Source: Duganella sp. Leaf126
Lineage (GTDB): Bacteria; Pseudomonadota; Gammaproteobacteria; Burkholderiales; Burkholderiaceae_D
DNA: 64,000 bases
Direction: 5' to 3'
Assembly: GCF_001423125.1 (NCBI RefSeq)
Contig: NZ_LMNW01000023.1
Location: forward strand, 308,646 to 372,645
The notes under the pieces were generated by a model. That model worked only from the letters and a program-made list of their open reading frames with translations, was not told the origin of the DNA and did not search any database. Below, in pieces: positions 30,146 to 37,109 of this stretch; the stretch's first letter is position 1, and every line of letters begins with the position of its first letter. The position numbers and the translations under genes are program-made.

Positions 30146-31396
30146 TTATTCCTTGGTGGTACCGGCTTTCGCGTTGGCGACAGCGGCGACTTTTTCATCT
30201 TTCCTGGTTTCCGGCTGCGCGACATTGGCAGCGAGCGGATCGGCATCCATCGCCACCATGGTCGGCGTGATCGGTGCACCAGGACGTACGCGCTGCAGGC
30301 CGTTGACAACGATCTTCTCGCCCGCTTTCAGGCCCGAGCGCACCACGCGCAAGCCATCGACTTGCGGACCGAGCGTGACCGGGCGGTATTCGGCCTTGTT
30401 GCCGGCGCCGACCACGAACACGAACTTGCGGTTCTGGTCGGTGCTCACGGCGCGGTCGTTGATCAGCATGACCGGCCGGGCGCCAGTGGAGCCGGCCAGC
30501 TGCACGCGGGCGAACAGGCCGGGCACCAGCGCACCGTCGTCGTTGGCCAGGCGGGCGCGCATGCGCACCGAACCGCTGCGGGCGTCGAGCTGGTTGTCGA
30601 CGAATTCGAGCTTGCCTTCGTGCGGAAAACCTTCTTCGTTGGCCAGGCCGATGCGCACCACGGCCGGCTGGCCCTTGTGGGCGGCTGCTCCCACGCGCAG
30701 ATAGGTTTCTTCGTCGCCGTCGAACGAGGCATAGATGTTTTCCAGCGAGACCACCGAGGTCAGCACGGCCGAGGCATCGACCAGGTTGCCAAGCGTGATT
30801 TCCGCCTTCGACACGCGGCCGCTGATCGGCGCCGTCACGCGGGTGTAGTCGAGATTGAGCTTGGCCGCTTCATACTGGGCCTGGGCGGCGCGGGCGTCGG
30901 CGTCGAGCTGCTTGAAGTTCGAGGCGCGTTCGTCGAACTCGCGCTGGGCGATGGCCTTGTCGGCCAGCAGCTTGTCGGCGCGGTTCATTTCCAGCTTGGC
31001 CAATTCGGCCTTGGCGCGCGCCGAGGTGGCGGCCGCTTCGGCGCGGTTGGCCTCGGCCTGGAACGGCCGCGCATCGATCACGAACAGCACGTCGCCCTTC
31101 TTGACCTGGCTGCCCGGCTTGAAATTGATGGCGGTGATGAAGCCGCCCACGCGCGGCCGGATCTGCACCTGCTCGATCGCCTCGAGCCGGCCCGAGAATT
31201 CCTGGGTTTCGGTCAGGGTCTTCTCGACCACTGCAGCAGCCGACACCGGTGGTCCTGCCTGGGCCTGGCTTTGCGCCTGGGCATTCTTGCTGTTCGCATC
31301 GTCGCACCCGGTCAGGCCCAGCGTGACCAGGCTTGCCAGCGCCATGGCAGCGGCCAGCGGACCGGCCAGTGCAGTCATGTGTTTAATGGTTTTCAT
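30146..31396 (-). CDS. RND efflux periplasmic adaptor (MexE-like)
   Basis: A 416-aa membrane fusion protein. The N-terminal signal ends in a lipobox (TLGLTGCDDA). Typical regions are RPRVGGFITAINFKPGSQVKKGDVLFVID for the first lipoyl half and LDYTRVTAPISGRVSKAEITLGNLV for the second, separated by an alpha hairpin. It is the first gene of the three-gene RND operon. A TAACTA-A-TAGTTA palindrome lies about 24 bp upstream of its start. A LysR gene 1.4 kb away, divergent to the intervening pair, may control it as MexT does mexEF. Confidence 0.94.
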   Translation of the reverse strand: MKTIKHMTALAGPLAAAMALASLVTLGLTGCDDANSKNAQAQSQAQAGPPVSAAAVVEKTLTETQEFSGRLEAIEQVQIRPRVGGFITAINFKPGSQVKKGDVLFVIDARPFQAEANRAEAAATSARAKAELAKLEMNRADKLLADKAIAQREFDERASNFKQLDADARAAQAQYEAAKLNLDYTRVTAPISGRVSKAEITLGNLVDASAVLTSVVSLENIYASFDGDEETYLRVGAAAHKGQPAVVRIGLANEEGFPHEGKLEFVDNQLDARSGSVRMRARLANDDGALVPGLFARVQLAGSTGARPVMLINDRAVSTDQNRKFVFVVGAGNKAEYRPVTLGPQVDGLRVVRSGLKAGEKIVVNGLQRVRPGAPITPTMVAMDADPLAANVAQPETRKDEKVAAVANAKAGTTKE

Positions 31397-31419
31397 TTTT
31401 TATCCTTTTTGAATGAAAA

Positions 31420-31432
31420 TAACTAATAGTTA
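31420..31432. promoter_or_regulatory. Palindrome TAACTA-A-TAGTTA before the RND operon
   Basis: A perfect 13-base palindrome 24 bases upstream of the adaptor start in an AT-rich pocket. Its position fits an operator overlapping the promoter or leader. It suggests the RND operon has its own regulated promoter rather than depending only on the upstream hydrolase gene. Confidence 0.45.
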
Positions 31433-31501
31433 CAGCAATGCCTGCCGAAAAGCCGGGCGATGCACGAAAAACAGGACAGCGAGAGACAGCGAATAGGGGC
31501 G

Positions 31502-31523
31502 CCCCGCCGGCAAGCCGGTGGGG
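31502..31523 (-). terminator. GC-rich hairpin after the hydrolase gene (weak terminator candidate)
   Basis: CCCC-G-CCGGC-AA-GCCGG-T-GGGG folds into a strong hairpin 10 bases beyond the hydrolase stop on the minus strand. There is no T-run after it, so it may act as an attenuating or mRNA-stabilising structure instead of a true terminator. Confidence 0.35.
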
Positions 31524-31532
31524 ACGTGGGTG

Positions 31533-32405
31533 TTACAACTCCGAACCGGGCCGGTCGAGGCCGGCGATGAATGTGGCGATCTCGGCAAGTGCACTGCGCT
31601 TGCAGGCGCACTCGTTGCGCTCTCCCGCCTCGGACTGCAGCGCGGGGGCCATGCGGATCACGGACGTCTTGACGCCGTTGGCAATGAGCTTGGCGCCATA
31701 TTGTTCGGCCTCGTCGCGCAGCGGATCGTCGTCGGCGGACAGGATCAGTGCGGGGGCCAGGTTCTTCAGGCGGCTCGATTGCAGCGGCGATGCGTACGGA
31801 TGGGTGCGGTCGGCGCAATTGGGCAGGTAACCGGCGTAGGCGGCAGCGCAGGCGTCGGCCACTTCCAGCAGTTCCGGGGCCTGCTGCATTTCGCGCATCG
31901 AACAGGTGGTCAGGCCGGGGTCGAGCATGGGCATGACCAGGATCTGGCCCGCCAGCGCCGGACCGCCGCGGTCGCGCGACATCAGCGCGCACACGGCCGC
32001 CAGGTTGGCGCCCGCTTCGATGCCGGCCACCAGCAGGCGCCTGCCGGTCCACGCGGTTTTGGCCTTGTTCTTCTTGACCCAGTTGAGCACGGCGTGGGCG
32101 TCTTCGACTGCCGCCGGGAACGAGCGCTCCGTGGCCAGCGTGTAGCGCGAGGCCAGTACCGCGACCTGCGGGTTGTCATCGGCCAGGTGGCGCAGGAAGA
32201 TATCGGCGCCATCGAGGTCGCCGCCGACGAAGCCGCCGGCATGGAAGAACACCAGCAGGACATCGCGCTTGCCTGCGGCGCCGCTGGTGTACAGGCGCGC
32301 GTCGAGCGGGCCTTCGGCGCCACCGACTGCCAGCGCCCGCACCTTGATGCGGTCGGACAGCGCGGGCAGCGCCGGCTCGGCTGGCTGCGCGGTGATGCCG
32401 CTCAT
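31533..32405 (-). CDS. Alpha/beta-hydrolase fold protein (HSL-like) lacking catalytic Ser and His
   Basis: A 290-aa protein with the hormone-sensitive-lipase/esterase layout. The oxyanion region reads FFHAGGFVGGD instead of HGGGF. The nucleophile elbow, normally GDSAGGN, reads GIEAGAN, so the Ser is a Glu. The acid Asp is kept (SADDDPLRDEAEQYGAKL). Where the His (HGF) is expected, the text is MAPALQSEAGERNE, with no His. It is thus probably not a classical hydrolase and may bind a ligand or partner. Its ATG overlaps the stop of a small membrane-protein gene by 4 bp, so the two are coupled. Several Cys lie near its C-terminus (NECACKRS). Confidence 0.82.
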   Translation of the reverse strand: MSGITAQPAEPALPALSDRIKVRALAVGGAEGPLDARLYTSGAAGKRDVLLVFFHAGGFVGGDLDGADIFLRHLADDNPQVAVLASRYTLATERSFPAAVEDAHAVLNWVKKNKAKTAWTGRRLLVAGIEAGANLAAVCALMSRDRGGPALAGQILVMPMLDPGLTTCSMREMQQAPELLEVADACAAAYAGYLPNCADRTHPYASPLQSSRLKNLAPALILSADDDPLRDEAEQYGAKLIANGVKTSVIRMAPALQSEAGERNECACKRSALAEIATFIAGLDRPGSEL

Positions 32406-32617
32406 CGGGTCACCGTCATGGTATCGGCTGCCATCAGCGCATTGCCGGCTGCTGCAGCGACCTGTCCCTGCCCGCTGGCCACATCGGTCAGGGCACGCAC
32501 GCCTTGCACTTCGGCCTTGGCCGTCTGCAGGTAGGCATCGGTGGAGATGACGCCCGCCAGCGCGACCGTGGTCAGCGCAACGGCCAGCGTGGCAACAATT
32601 CCGTCCCGATTTTTCAT
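32402..32617 (-). CDS. Small exported or membrane protein, unknown
   Basis: The ATG at 32617 follows AGAAGGAGC and gives 71 aa. An N-terminal hydrophobic segment (GIVATLAVALTTVALAGVIS) can be a signal peptide or membrane anchor. The rest is Ala-rich with no known motif. Its TGA overlaps the hydrolase ATG (ATGA), so both are translated together. It is divergent from the LysR gene and likely under its control. Confidence 0.7.
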   Translation of the reverse strand: MKNRDGIVATLAVALTTVALAGVISTDAYLQTAKAEVQGVRALTDVASGQGQVAAAAGNALMAADTMTVTR

Positions 32618-32729
32618 GATGGCTCCTTCTCTCGACTGTAGCCTGCCGCCCGAATCAAGCTTTTTCTTTGTGCAGTACAGCAATCTTAAACATGATCTAC
32701 AATCCGATAAAGACGGCAAAACTGAATTG

Positions 32730-32751
32730 ATTGTTCAGAATCCCGAACAAT
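32730..32751. promoter_or_regulatory. Inverted repeat ATTGTTC-N8-GAACAAT before lysR
   Basis: Perfect 7-base arms 11 bases upstream of the LysR start and about 113 bases from the start of the divergent small-protein gene. It is a plausible binding site for the LysR protein itself (autoregulation plus control of the divergent pair). Since it abuts the ribosome binding site it could instead be an mRNA hairpin. Confidence 0.5.
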
Positions 32752-32762
32752 GAGGCGAACAC

Positions 32763-33728
32763 ATGAATAAACTGCAAGCGATGGAAGTGTTTGTGGAGGT
32801 GGTGGACACGGGCGGCTTCACGCGCGCGGCAGAAAACCTGCAACTGCCCAAGGCGACAGTGTCCACGCTGATCGCCGCGCTGGAAACCACCTTGTCGGTC
32901 AAGCTGCTGCACCGGACCACGCGCCACGTGAGCGTGACGGCCGACGGCGCCGCCTATTACGAGCGCTGCCTGCGCATCCTGTCCGATGTGCGCGACGCCG
33001 AGGAGTCGCTGTCGCGCACGCGCCTGAGCCCGAGCGGCCGGCTGCGCGTGGACGTGCCGACCGGCCTGGCGCACGATGTGCTGATCCCCGCCATGCCCGA
33101 TTTTTTCGCGCGTTATCCCGACATCCAGCTCGAGATGGGATGCAGCGACCGCAGCGTGGACCTGATCGAGGAAGGCGTCGATTGCGCCGTGCGCGGCGGC
33201 CAGCTGGTCGATTCCAACCTGATCGCGCGCCGTGTGGGCATGCTCAACTTTATCAGCTGCGCGGCCCCGTCGTACCTGGAACGCCAGGGCACGCCGACCC
33301 ACCCGCAGGACCTGCTGCAGCACCGCTGCGTCAATTATTTTTCGGCGCGCAGCGGCAAGATCCTCGACTGGGATTTCAACCGCGACGGCGAACGGCTGCA
33401 GGTCGCCCTGCCCGGCCTGATCGCGGTCAACGACACCAATGCCTATATCGCCGCCGGCGTGGCCGGGCTGGGCATCATCCAGACGCCGCGGTTCGTCATC
33501 GAGCCGATGCTGGCCGATGGCCGCCTGGTCACCATCCTCGACGACTGGATCAGCGACCCGCTGCCGGTGCACGTGGTGTACCCGCAGAACCGCCACCTGT
33601 CGGCCAAGGTGCGGGTGTTCGTCGAATGGATCGCCGAGCTGTTTGCCAACCACCCGGGCATGCGATTGCCGAAAGCGCCGCCGCCGGCGCCACGCGCCGC
33701 CCCCGCCAACATGGAGTTTGCCGTATGA
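32763..33728 (+). CDS. LysR family transcriptional regulator
   Basis: A 321-aa LysR-type regulator. The winged HTH is at residues 1-60 (GFTRAAENLQLPKATVSTLIAALE), and the co-inducer domain follows (DCAVRGG, VNDTNAYIAAGVAGLGI, HVVYPQNRHLSAKVRVFVEW). The last 25 residues are Pro/Ala-rich. It is divergent from the small-protein/hydrolase pair and starts an operon with a D-2-hydroxyacid dehydrogenase, overlapping by 4 bp. Likely targets are the divergent pair and perhaps the RND operon, as with MexT; this is inference from position. Confidence 0.92.
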   Translation: MNKLQAMEVFVEVVDTGGFTRAAENLQLPKATVSTLIAALETTLSVKLLHRTTRHVSVTADGAAYYERCLRILSDVRDAEESLSRTRLSPSGRLRVDVPTGLAHDVLIPAMPDFFARYPDIQLEMGCSDRSVDLIEEGVDCAVRGGQLVDSNLIARRVGMLNFISCAAPSYLERQGTPTHPQDLLQHRCVNYFSARSGKILDWDFNRDGERLQVALPGLIAVNDTNAYIAAGVAGLGIIQTPRFVIEPMLADGRLVTILDDWISDPLPVHVVYPQNRHLSAKVRVFVEWIAELFANHPGMRLPKAPPPAPRAAPANMEFAV

Positions 33729-34690
33729 CCATCCCCCAGCACCGCATCGTGTTTCTCGACCGCGACAGCATCGTCGCCAACCTGCGCCCGCCCGCCTTTG
33801 CCCATGACTGGACCGAGTACCGCGCCACCCGCGCCGACCAGGCACTGGCGCGCCTGCGCGACGCCCGCGCCACCATCGCCATCACCAACAAGGTGCCGCT
33901 GCGCGCTGCCACGCTGGACCGGTTGCCCGACCTGCAGATGATCGCGGTGTCGGCCACCGGCACCGACATCATCGACCTGGCCGCGTGCCGCGCGCGCGGC
34001 ATCACGGTATCCAATATCCGCAACTACGCGGTCCACACGCTGCCCGAGCACACGTTTGCGCTGATACTGGCGCTGCGCCGCCAGCTGCTGGCCTACCGCG
34101 CCGACATCGAGGCCGGCCTGTGGCAGCGCGCCGAGCAGTTCTGCCTGTTTGGCCATCCGGTCCGCGACCTGGCCGGCAGCCGCCTGGGGCTGGCCGGCTA
34201 CGGCGCGCTGGGCAAATCGGTCGCCGCCATCGGGCGCGCATTCGGCATGGAGGTGGTGGTCTACAACCGCTCGCCGGTCGTCGATGCCGGGGTGACGCAA
34301 GTGTCCTGGGACGAGCTGCTGGAGACGTCGGACATCGTCAGCCTGCACCTGCCGCTCAACGACCAGACCCGCAACCTGATCGGCCCGGCCGAACTGGCGC
34401 GCATGCAGCGCAGCGCCCTGCTGATCAACACCGCACGGGGCGGCCTGGTGGACGAACAGGCGCTGGCCGACGCCCTGCGCGCCGGCACCATCGGCGGCGC
34501 CGGCTTCGACGTGCTGACGCAGGAGCCGCCACCGGCCGACCACCCGCTGCTGGCGCTGCGCCTGCCGAACTTTCTGCTCACGCCGCACACGGCCTGGGCC
34601 AGTACGCAGGCAATGCAGGTGCTGGCGGACCAGCTGATCGATAACATCGAGGCCTGGGTGGCGGGCGCGCCGCGGAATGTGGTAGCGTGA
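33725..34690 (+). CDS. D-2-hydroxyacid dehydrogenase (glycerate dehydrogenase-like)
   Basis: A 321-aa NAD(P)-dependent dehydrogenase. The ATG overlaps the LysR stop (ATGA). The Rossmann motif GLAGYGALGKSVAAIG is central. The catalytic triad is visible: Arg in NTARGGLVDEQAL, Glu in DVLTQEPP and His in LTPHTAW. It is close in pattern to hydroxypyruvate/glycerate dehydrogenases, although the substrate could be another 2-keto acid. Co-translation with the LysR regulator suggests the enzyme's substrate or product may be the regulator's effector. Confidence 0.9.
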   Translation: MTIPQHRIVFLDRDSIVANLRPPAFAHDWTEYRATRADQALARLRDARATIAITNKVPLRAATLDRLPDLQMIAVSATGTDIIDLAACRARGITVSNIRNYAVHTLPEHTFALILALRRQLLAYRADIEAGLWQRAEQFCLFGHPVRDLAGSRLGLAGYGALGKSVAAIGRAFGMEVVVYNRSPVVDAGVTQVSWDELLETSDIVSLHLPLNDQTRNLIGPAELARMQRSALLINTARGGLVDEQALADALRAGTIGGAGFDVLTQEPPPADHPLLALRLPNFLLTPHTAWASTQAMQVLADQLIDNIEAWVAGAPRNVVA

Positions 34691-34726
34691 GGCAATGAGA
34701 TCTGAACTGCACTGCAAGGAGACCGC

Positions 34727-34939
34727 TTGAAGATACAGCCTGGTACGGTGATGGCCGTGGTGGCAGCACTGCTGCTGTCGGCATGGGCCTGGCGCCAGCT
34801 GGGCCGGACGCCGCAAGTGCCGGCGGCATCCGCCGCCAACTGCTCGCAGGAGGCGATCAGGGCGGTGTCCGACCCGGTGGCACGGTCCATCCTGGCGAGC
34901 CGCTGCGCGAAGCGCGCGGACCACTCGGAACAAAAATAA
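34727..34939 (+). CDS. Small membrane-anchored protein, unknown (TTG start)
   Basis: A 70-aa frame starting at TTG with AAGGAGA just upstream. It has an N-terminal hydrophobic helix (GTVMAVVAALLLSAWAW) followed by a soluble part with two Cys (NCSQEAIRAVSD and ASRCAKR). A strong terminator follows 18 bp after the stop. The combination of a ribosome binding site and terminator supports a real gene. I do not recognise the family. Confidence 0.6.
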   Translation: MKIQPGTVMAVVAALLLSAWAWRQLGRTPQVPAASAANCSQEAIRAVSDPVARSILASRCAKRADHSEQK

Positions 34940-34957
34940 ATCAAGATCGGCAAAAAG

Positions 34958-34994
34958 AAAAAGGGCCTGACGATCTCTCATCAGGCCCTTTTTC
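34958..34994. terminator. Bidirectional terminator between the small gene and the tRNA array
   Basis: Arms AAAAAGGGCCTGA and TCAGGCCCTTTTT flank a 10-base loop. T-runs are available on both strands, so it can end the + strand small gene and the minus-strand tRNA transcript. Confidence 0.93.
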
Positions 34995-35019
34995 TCACGA
35001 TATTTATCATCACGAATTC

Positions 35020-35096
35020 TGGTGCGGCTGGCAGGAATCGAACCCACGACCCCTTGGTTCGTAGCCAAGTACTCTATCCAGCTGAGCTACAGCCGC
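35020..35096 (-). tRNA. tRNA-Arg (ACG), copy 4 in transcription order
   Basis: The minus strand folds as a full cloverleaf with acceptor GCGGCTG/CAGCCGC, anticodon stem CTTGG/CCAAG and loop CTACGAA. The anticodon is ACG (read as ICG), which decodes CGU/CGC/CGA. CCA is encoded. This copy is nearest the terminator. Confidence 0.97.
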
Positions 35097-35135
35097 TAAC
35101 ACTACACATACAATACTACAGGTACAACACAACGT

Positions 35136-35212
35136 TGGTGCGGCTGGCAGGAATCGAACCCACGACCCCTTGGTTCGTAGCCAAGTACTCTATCCAGCTG
35201 AGCTACAGCCGC
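35136..35212 (-). tRNA. tRNA-Arg (ACG), copy 3 in transcription order
   Basis: By eye identical to the neighbouring copy, including encoded CCA. It lies exactly 116 bases from the next copy on each side, with nearly identical spacers. Confidence 0.97.
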
Positions 35213-35251
35213 TAACACTACACATACAACACTACGGGTACAACACAACTT

Positions 35252-35328
35252 TGGTGCGGCTGGCAGGAATCGAACCCACGACCCCTTGGTTCGTAGCCAA
35301 GTACTCTATCCAGCTGAGCTACAGCCGC
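35252..35328 (-). tRNA. tRNA-Arg (ACG), copy 2 in transcription order
   Basis: By eye the same 77-base sequence with anticodon ACG and encoded CCA. The spacer upstream of it (towards copy 1) differs from the other two, marking the end of the duplicated unit. Confidence 0.97.
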
Positions 35329-35376
35329 GCAAAAACAAGAGTTTAACAGCTTCTTGTTTGGTAAAACACGAATTTT

Positions 35377-35453
35377 TGGTGCGGCTGGCAGGAATCGAAC
35401 CCACGACCCCTTGGTTCGTAGCCAAGTACTCTATCCAGCTGAGCTACAGCCGC
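35377..35453 (-). tRNA. tRNA-Arg (ACG), copy 1 in transcription order
   Basis: First of the array on the minus strand. Upstream (35454-35520) is AT-rich with a TATACG -10-like hexamer, a plausible common promoter, though no good -35 was found. The sequence is the same as in the other copies. Confidence 0.97.
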
Positions 35454-35680
35454 CAAAATTTCGCATGCAACAGTGTATCGTATAAACTTTATTTTGCAAA
35501 GTCCGACTTATTCATCGATTTATTTATCCGGCACACGGAATACCGAACAAACCCGTTGCAAACCATCTACTTCTACCCTGCCACATCGCTTTCTCCCGGC
35601 ACGCCGTTCGAAAGAAGCAGCATTATAGGGATGCTTGTCCTGCTTGTCCACCATTCATTTATGGGCGACAAGCAACGACG

Positions 35681-35908
35681 TCACACGCCGTATTCCGCAG
35701 CGGCCTTGGCAGTCCACAATGCTTCGTTGTAGGAAGGATACGGTTGACCATAGCAATCGACACTGCCGTTTTCACCGACGAACTTGATCCACCAGCCCTG
35801 CTCGTCCTTGATGATGCCGATGTCGCCGGCCCGGCATACTTTCAGTAATTGCTCGCCGTCCTCGAGCTGCCTGATATTCACGCCCCTGTGCCTGACGTTG
35901 GTAGCCAT
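35681..35908 (-). CDS. Small conserved-looking hypothetical protein
   Basis: A 75-aa protein with a clear GAGGAG site before its ATG. It is acidic, with aromatic-rich segments (EQGWWIKFVGENGSVDCYG) and an end AKAAAEYGV. It has no signal or membrane segment. Codon use is less GC-biased than the neighbouring genes. I do not recognise a family with known function; short single-domain proteins of this kind can be nucleic-acid or stress related, but that is a guess. Confidence 0.65.
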   Translation of the reverse strand: MATNVRHRGVNIRQLEDGEQLLKVCRAGDIGIIKDEQGWWIKFVGENGSVDCYGQPYPSYNEALWTAKAAAEYGV

Positions 35909-36009
35909 CTATTCTCCTCGACGACGATGGTGGATTTGCGCTGCAACATGGACAAATAAGCATACCATTCACGCCACTTATCGCACTCATCATCAATAAA
36001 AATTTGCAT
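35878..36009 (-). CDS. Possible 43-aa peptide upstream of the small hypothetical gene
   Basis: ATG at 36009 opens a frame MQIFIDDECDKWREWYAYLS... that overlaps the start of the 75-aa gene by 31 bases. The residue mix is protein-like, but third codon positions are AT-rich and no ribosome binding site precedes the ATG. It may be a remnant or leader peptide. Uncertain. Confidence 0.25.
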   Translation of the reverse strand: MQIFIDDECDKWREWYAYLSMLQRKSTIVVEENRWLPTSGTGA

Positions 36010-36032
36010 TCGTTTGCGCGTTGCAGCATTAT
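36004..36032 (+). promoter_or_regulatory. Sigma-70-like promoter of a short leader
   Basis: TTGCAT (36004-36009) and CATTAT (36027-36032) are separated by exactly 17 bases. A start near 36040 would give a leader of about 60 bases that is CU-rich and ends in the terminator at 36072-36100. Confidence 0.45.
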
Positions 36033-36071
36033 TGAGCTGTCTCCTCTATTCTCCTCCAAGGAAATAGATTT

Positions 36072-36100
36072 AGCCCGCTCCCGTAGCGGGCTTTTTTTTT
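36072..36100 (+). terminator. Rho-independent terminator with no gene before it
   Basis: Stem AGCCCGCT / AGCGGGCT with a CCCGT loop and nine T. No plus-strand coding gene lies between it and the tRNA region. It ends 40 bases before the PAS-REC gene, so it may be the end of a small RNA or an attenuator. Confidence 0.88.
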
Positions 36101-36140
36101 ACCGTGTACGATGCGTCATCTTATGAAGAGGTCAACTCGT

Positions 36141-36974
36141 ATGTCATCACCCGTTTCGATCGCTGCACCCGCCCCGGACTGGACACGCACGGCACTCGGC
36201 GATTGCGCCGCCTGGCCGAACTGCCTGCGGCTGACGATCGATATCCTGCTCAATTCCCCGCTGCCGATGGTCTTGCAATGGGGCGAGCAGCAGATCATGG
36301 TGTATAACGACGCGTATGTCGAGCTGATGGGTTCGCCGAGCCTGCGCGCGCCCGGCGCCACCGTGCCGTCCCTGCCGCCGGCGGTGTGGACCTGGCATCC
36401 GGACGTGCTGGCCCACGCGCGCGCCGGTCACAGCGCCAGTTACCGCGGCCAAGACCTGCCGGTCTGGCAGGGCGACGCCTGCGTGCAAAAGCCGCTCGAC
36501 CTGTATTACACGCCGGTACGCGACGACGACCAGGTCGTGCGCGGCGTGCTGTGCACGGCCTGTCCGGCCCAGGCCCAGGCGCGGTCGGCCGGGCACGCGA
36601 CGCGCGCGCTCAACCTGCTGGTGGTGGAGGACAACGCCGACGCCCGCTATCTGGTGTGCGAAACCCTGCGCGCCCTGGGCCACGAGGTCGAAGCGGCCGC
36701 CAGCGCCGAGGAAGCGCTGCCGCAATTGACGAACCACCAGTTCGACGTGCTGTTTACCGATGTCAGTCTGCCCGGCATGTCGGGCGTGGACCTGGCCCGC
36801 CAGGCGCGCCGCGAGCAGCCGGCGCTGGAAGTGCTGTTTGCGTCCGGCTACGGCGACGAACTGACCCGCCACCTCGAGTTCTCCGCGCGCGCGCTGCAAA
36901 AGCCTTACGATCTCGATGTGCTGCAGGACGCGCTGGTGCAGATTTCGCGCAAGGTGCAAGCCAAGGCCGTCTGA
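36141..36974 (+). CDS. PAS-receiver protein (response regulator without output domain)
   Basis: The ATG at 36141 follows AGAGG and gives 277 aa; ATGs at 36111 and 36123 are alternatives. Residues about 15-150 resemble the N-terminal PAS-like module of some hybrid kinases (PLPMVLQWGEQQIMVYNDAY). A receiver domain follows at about 158-270, with acidic pair ED in VVEDNADARYL, phospho-acceptor Asp in FTDVSLPGMSG and Lys in LQKPYD. There is no kinase or DNA-binding domain. It could be a signal sink or adaptor for the kinase gene 135 bp downstream. Confidence 0.85.
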   Translation: MSSPVSIAAPAPDWTRTALGDCAAWPNCLRLTIDILLNSPLPMVLQWGEQQIMVYNDAYVELMGSPSLRAPGATVPSLPPAVWTWHPDVLAHARAGHSASYRGQDLPVWQGDACVQKPLDLYYTPVRDDDQVVRGVLCTACPAQAQARSAGHATRALNLLVVEDNADARYLVCETLRALGHEVEAAASAEEALPQLTNHQFDVLFTDVSLPGMSGVDLARQARREQPALEVLFASGYGDELTRHLEFSARALQKPYDLDVLQDALVQISRKVQAKAV

Positions 36975-37109
36975 TTCCTGCTCCAGTTTCAACAGTGCGG
37001 CGGCAGCGTGGCAGGCCGCGCTAGAATGGTCAAACCGCTAACTGTTCGATGCCAGCTTCGCGCCCCTGCTCCGCCACCGGTACGCAGGGCGACGAGCCGG
37101 CTGCCGCCG

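Larger units (their letters stand above)
35020..35251. repeat. Tandem 116-bp duplication of tRNA plus spacer
   Basis: Units 35020-35135 and 35136-35251 each hold one tRNA-Arg and a 39-base spacer (TAACACTACACATACAA...). The spacers differ at only a few positions, and the next tRNA continues the period. This points to recent tandem duplication within the array. Confidence 0.85.

Noticed and set aside
31533..32405. Hydrolase gene considered a pseudogene
   Set aside because: The frame is intact, has normal length and coupled translation; only the catalytic residues are changed, so it looks maintained.
33140..33724. Upstream extension of the D-2-hydroxyacid dehydrogenase
   Set aside because: It overlaps LysR in another frame; the ATG at 33725 gives a normal dehydrogenase start.
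34727..34939. Small Cys-containing membrane protein considered as TrbK entry-exclusion lipoprotein
   Set aside because: No lipobox, no conjugation genes nearby; similarity could not be supported from sequence alone.
35020..35453. Regular 116-bp spacing considered as a CRISPR array
   Set aside because: The repeated units are tRNA genes with full cloverleaf folds; no short repeats with unique spacers and no cas genes.
35286..35732. Plus-strand frame through the tRNA array
   Set aside because: Its translation repeats a phrase created by antisense of the tRNA sequence (RLAGIEP...), a known artefact.
35772..36059. 95-codon minus-strand frame across the small hypothetical gene
   Set aside because: It has a plausible binding site but runs over the better-supported 75-aa gene in another frame, and its second half is shadow-like.
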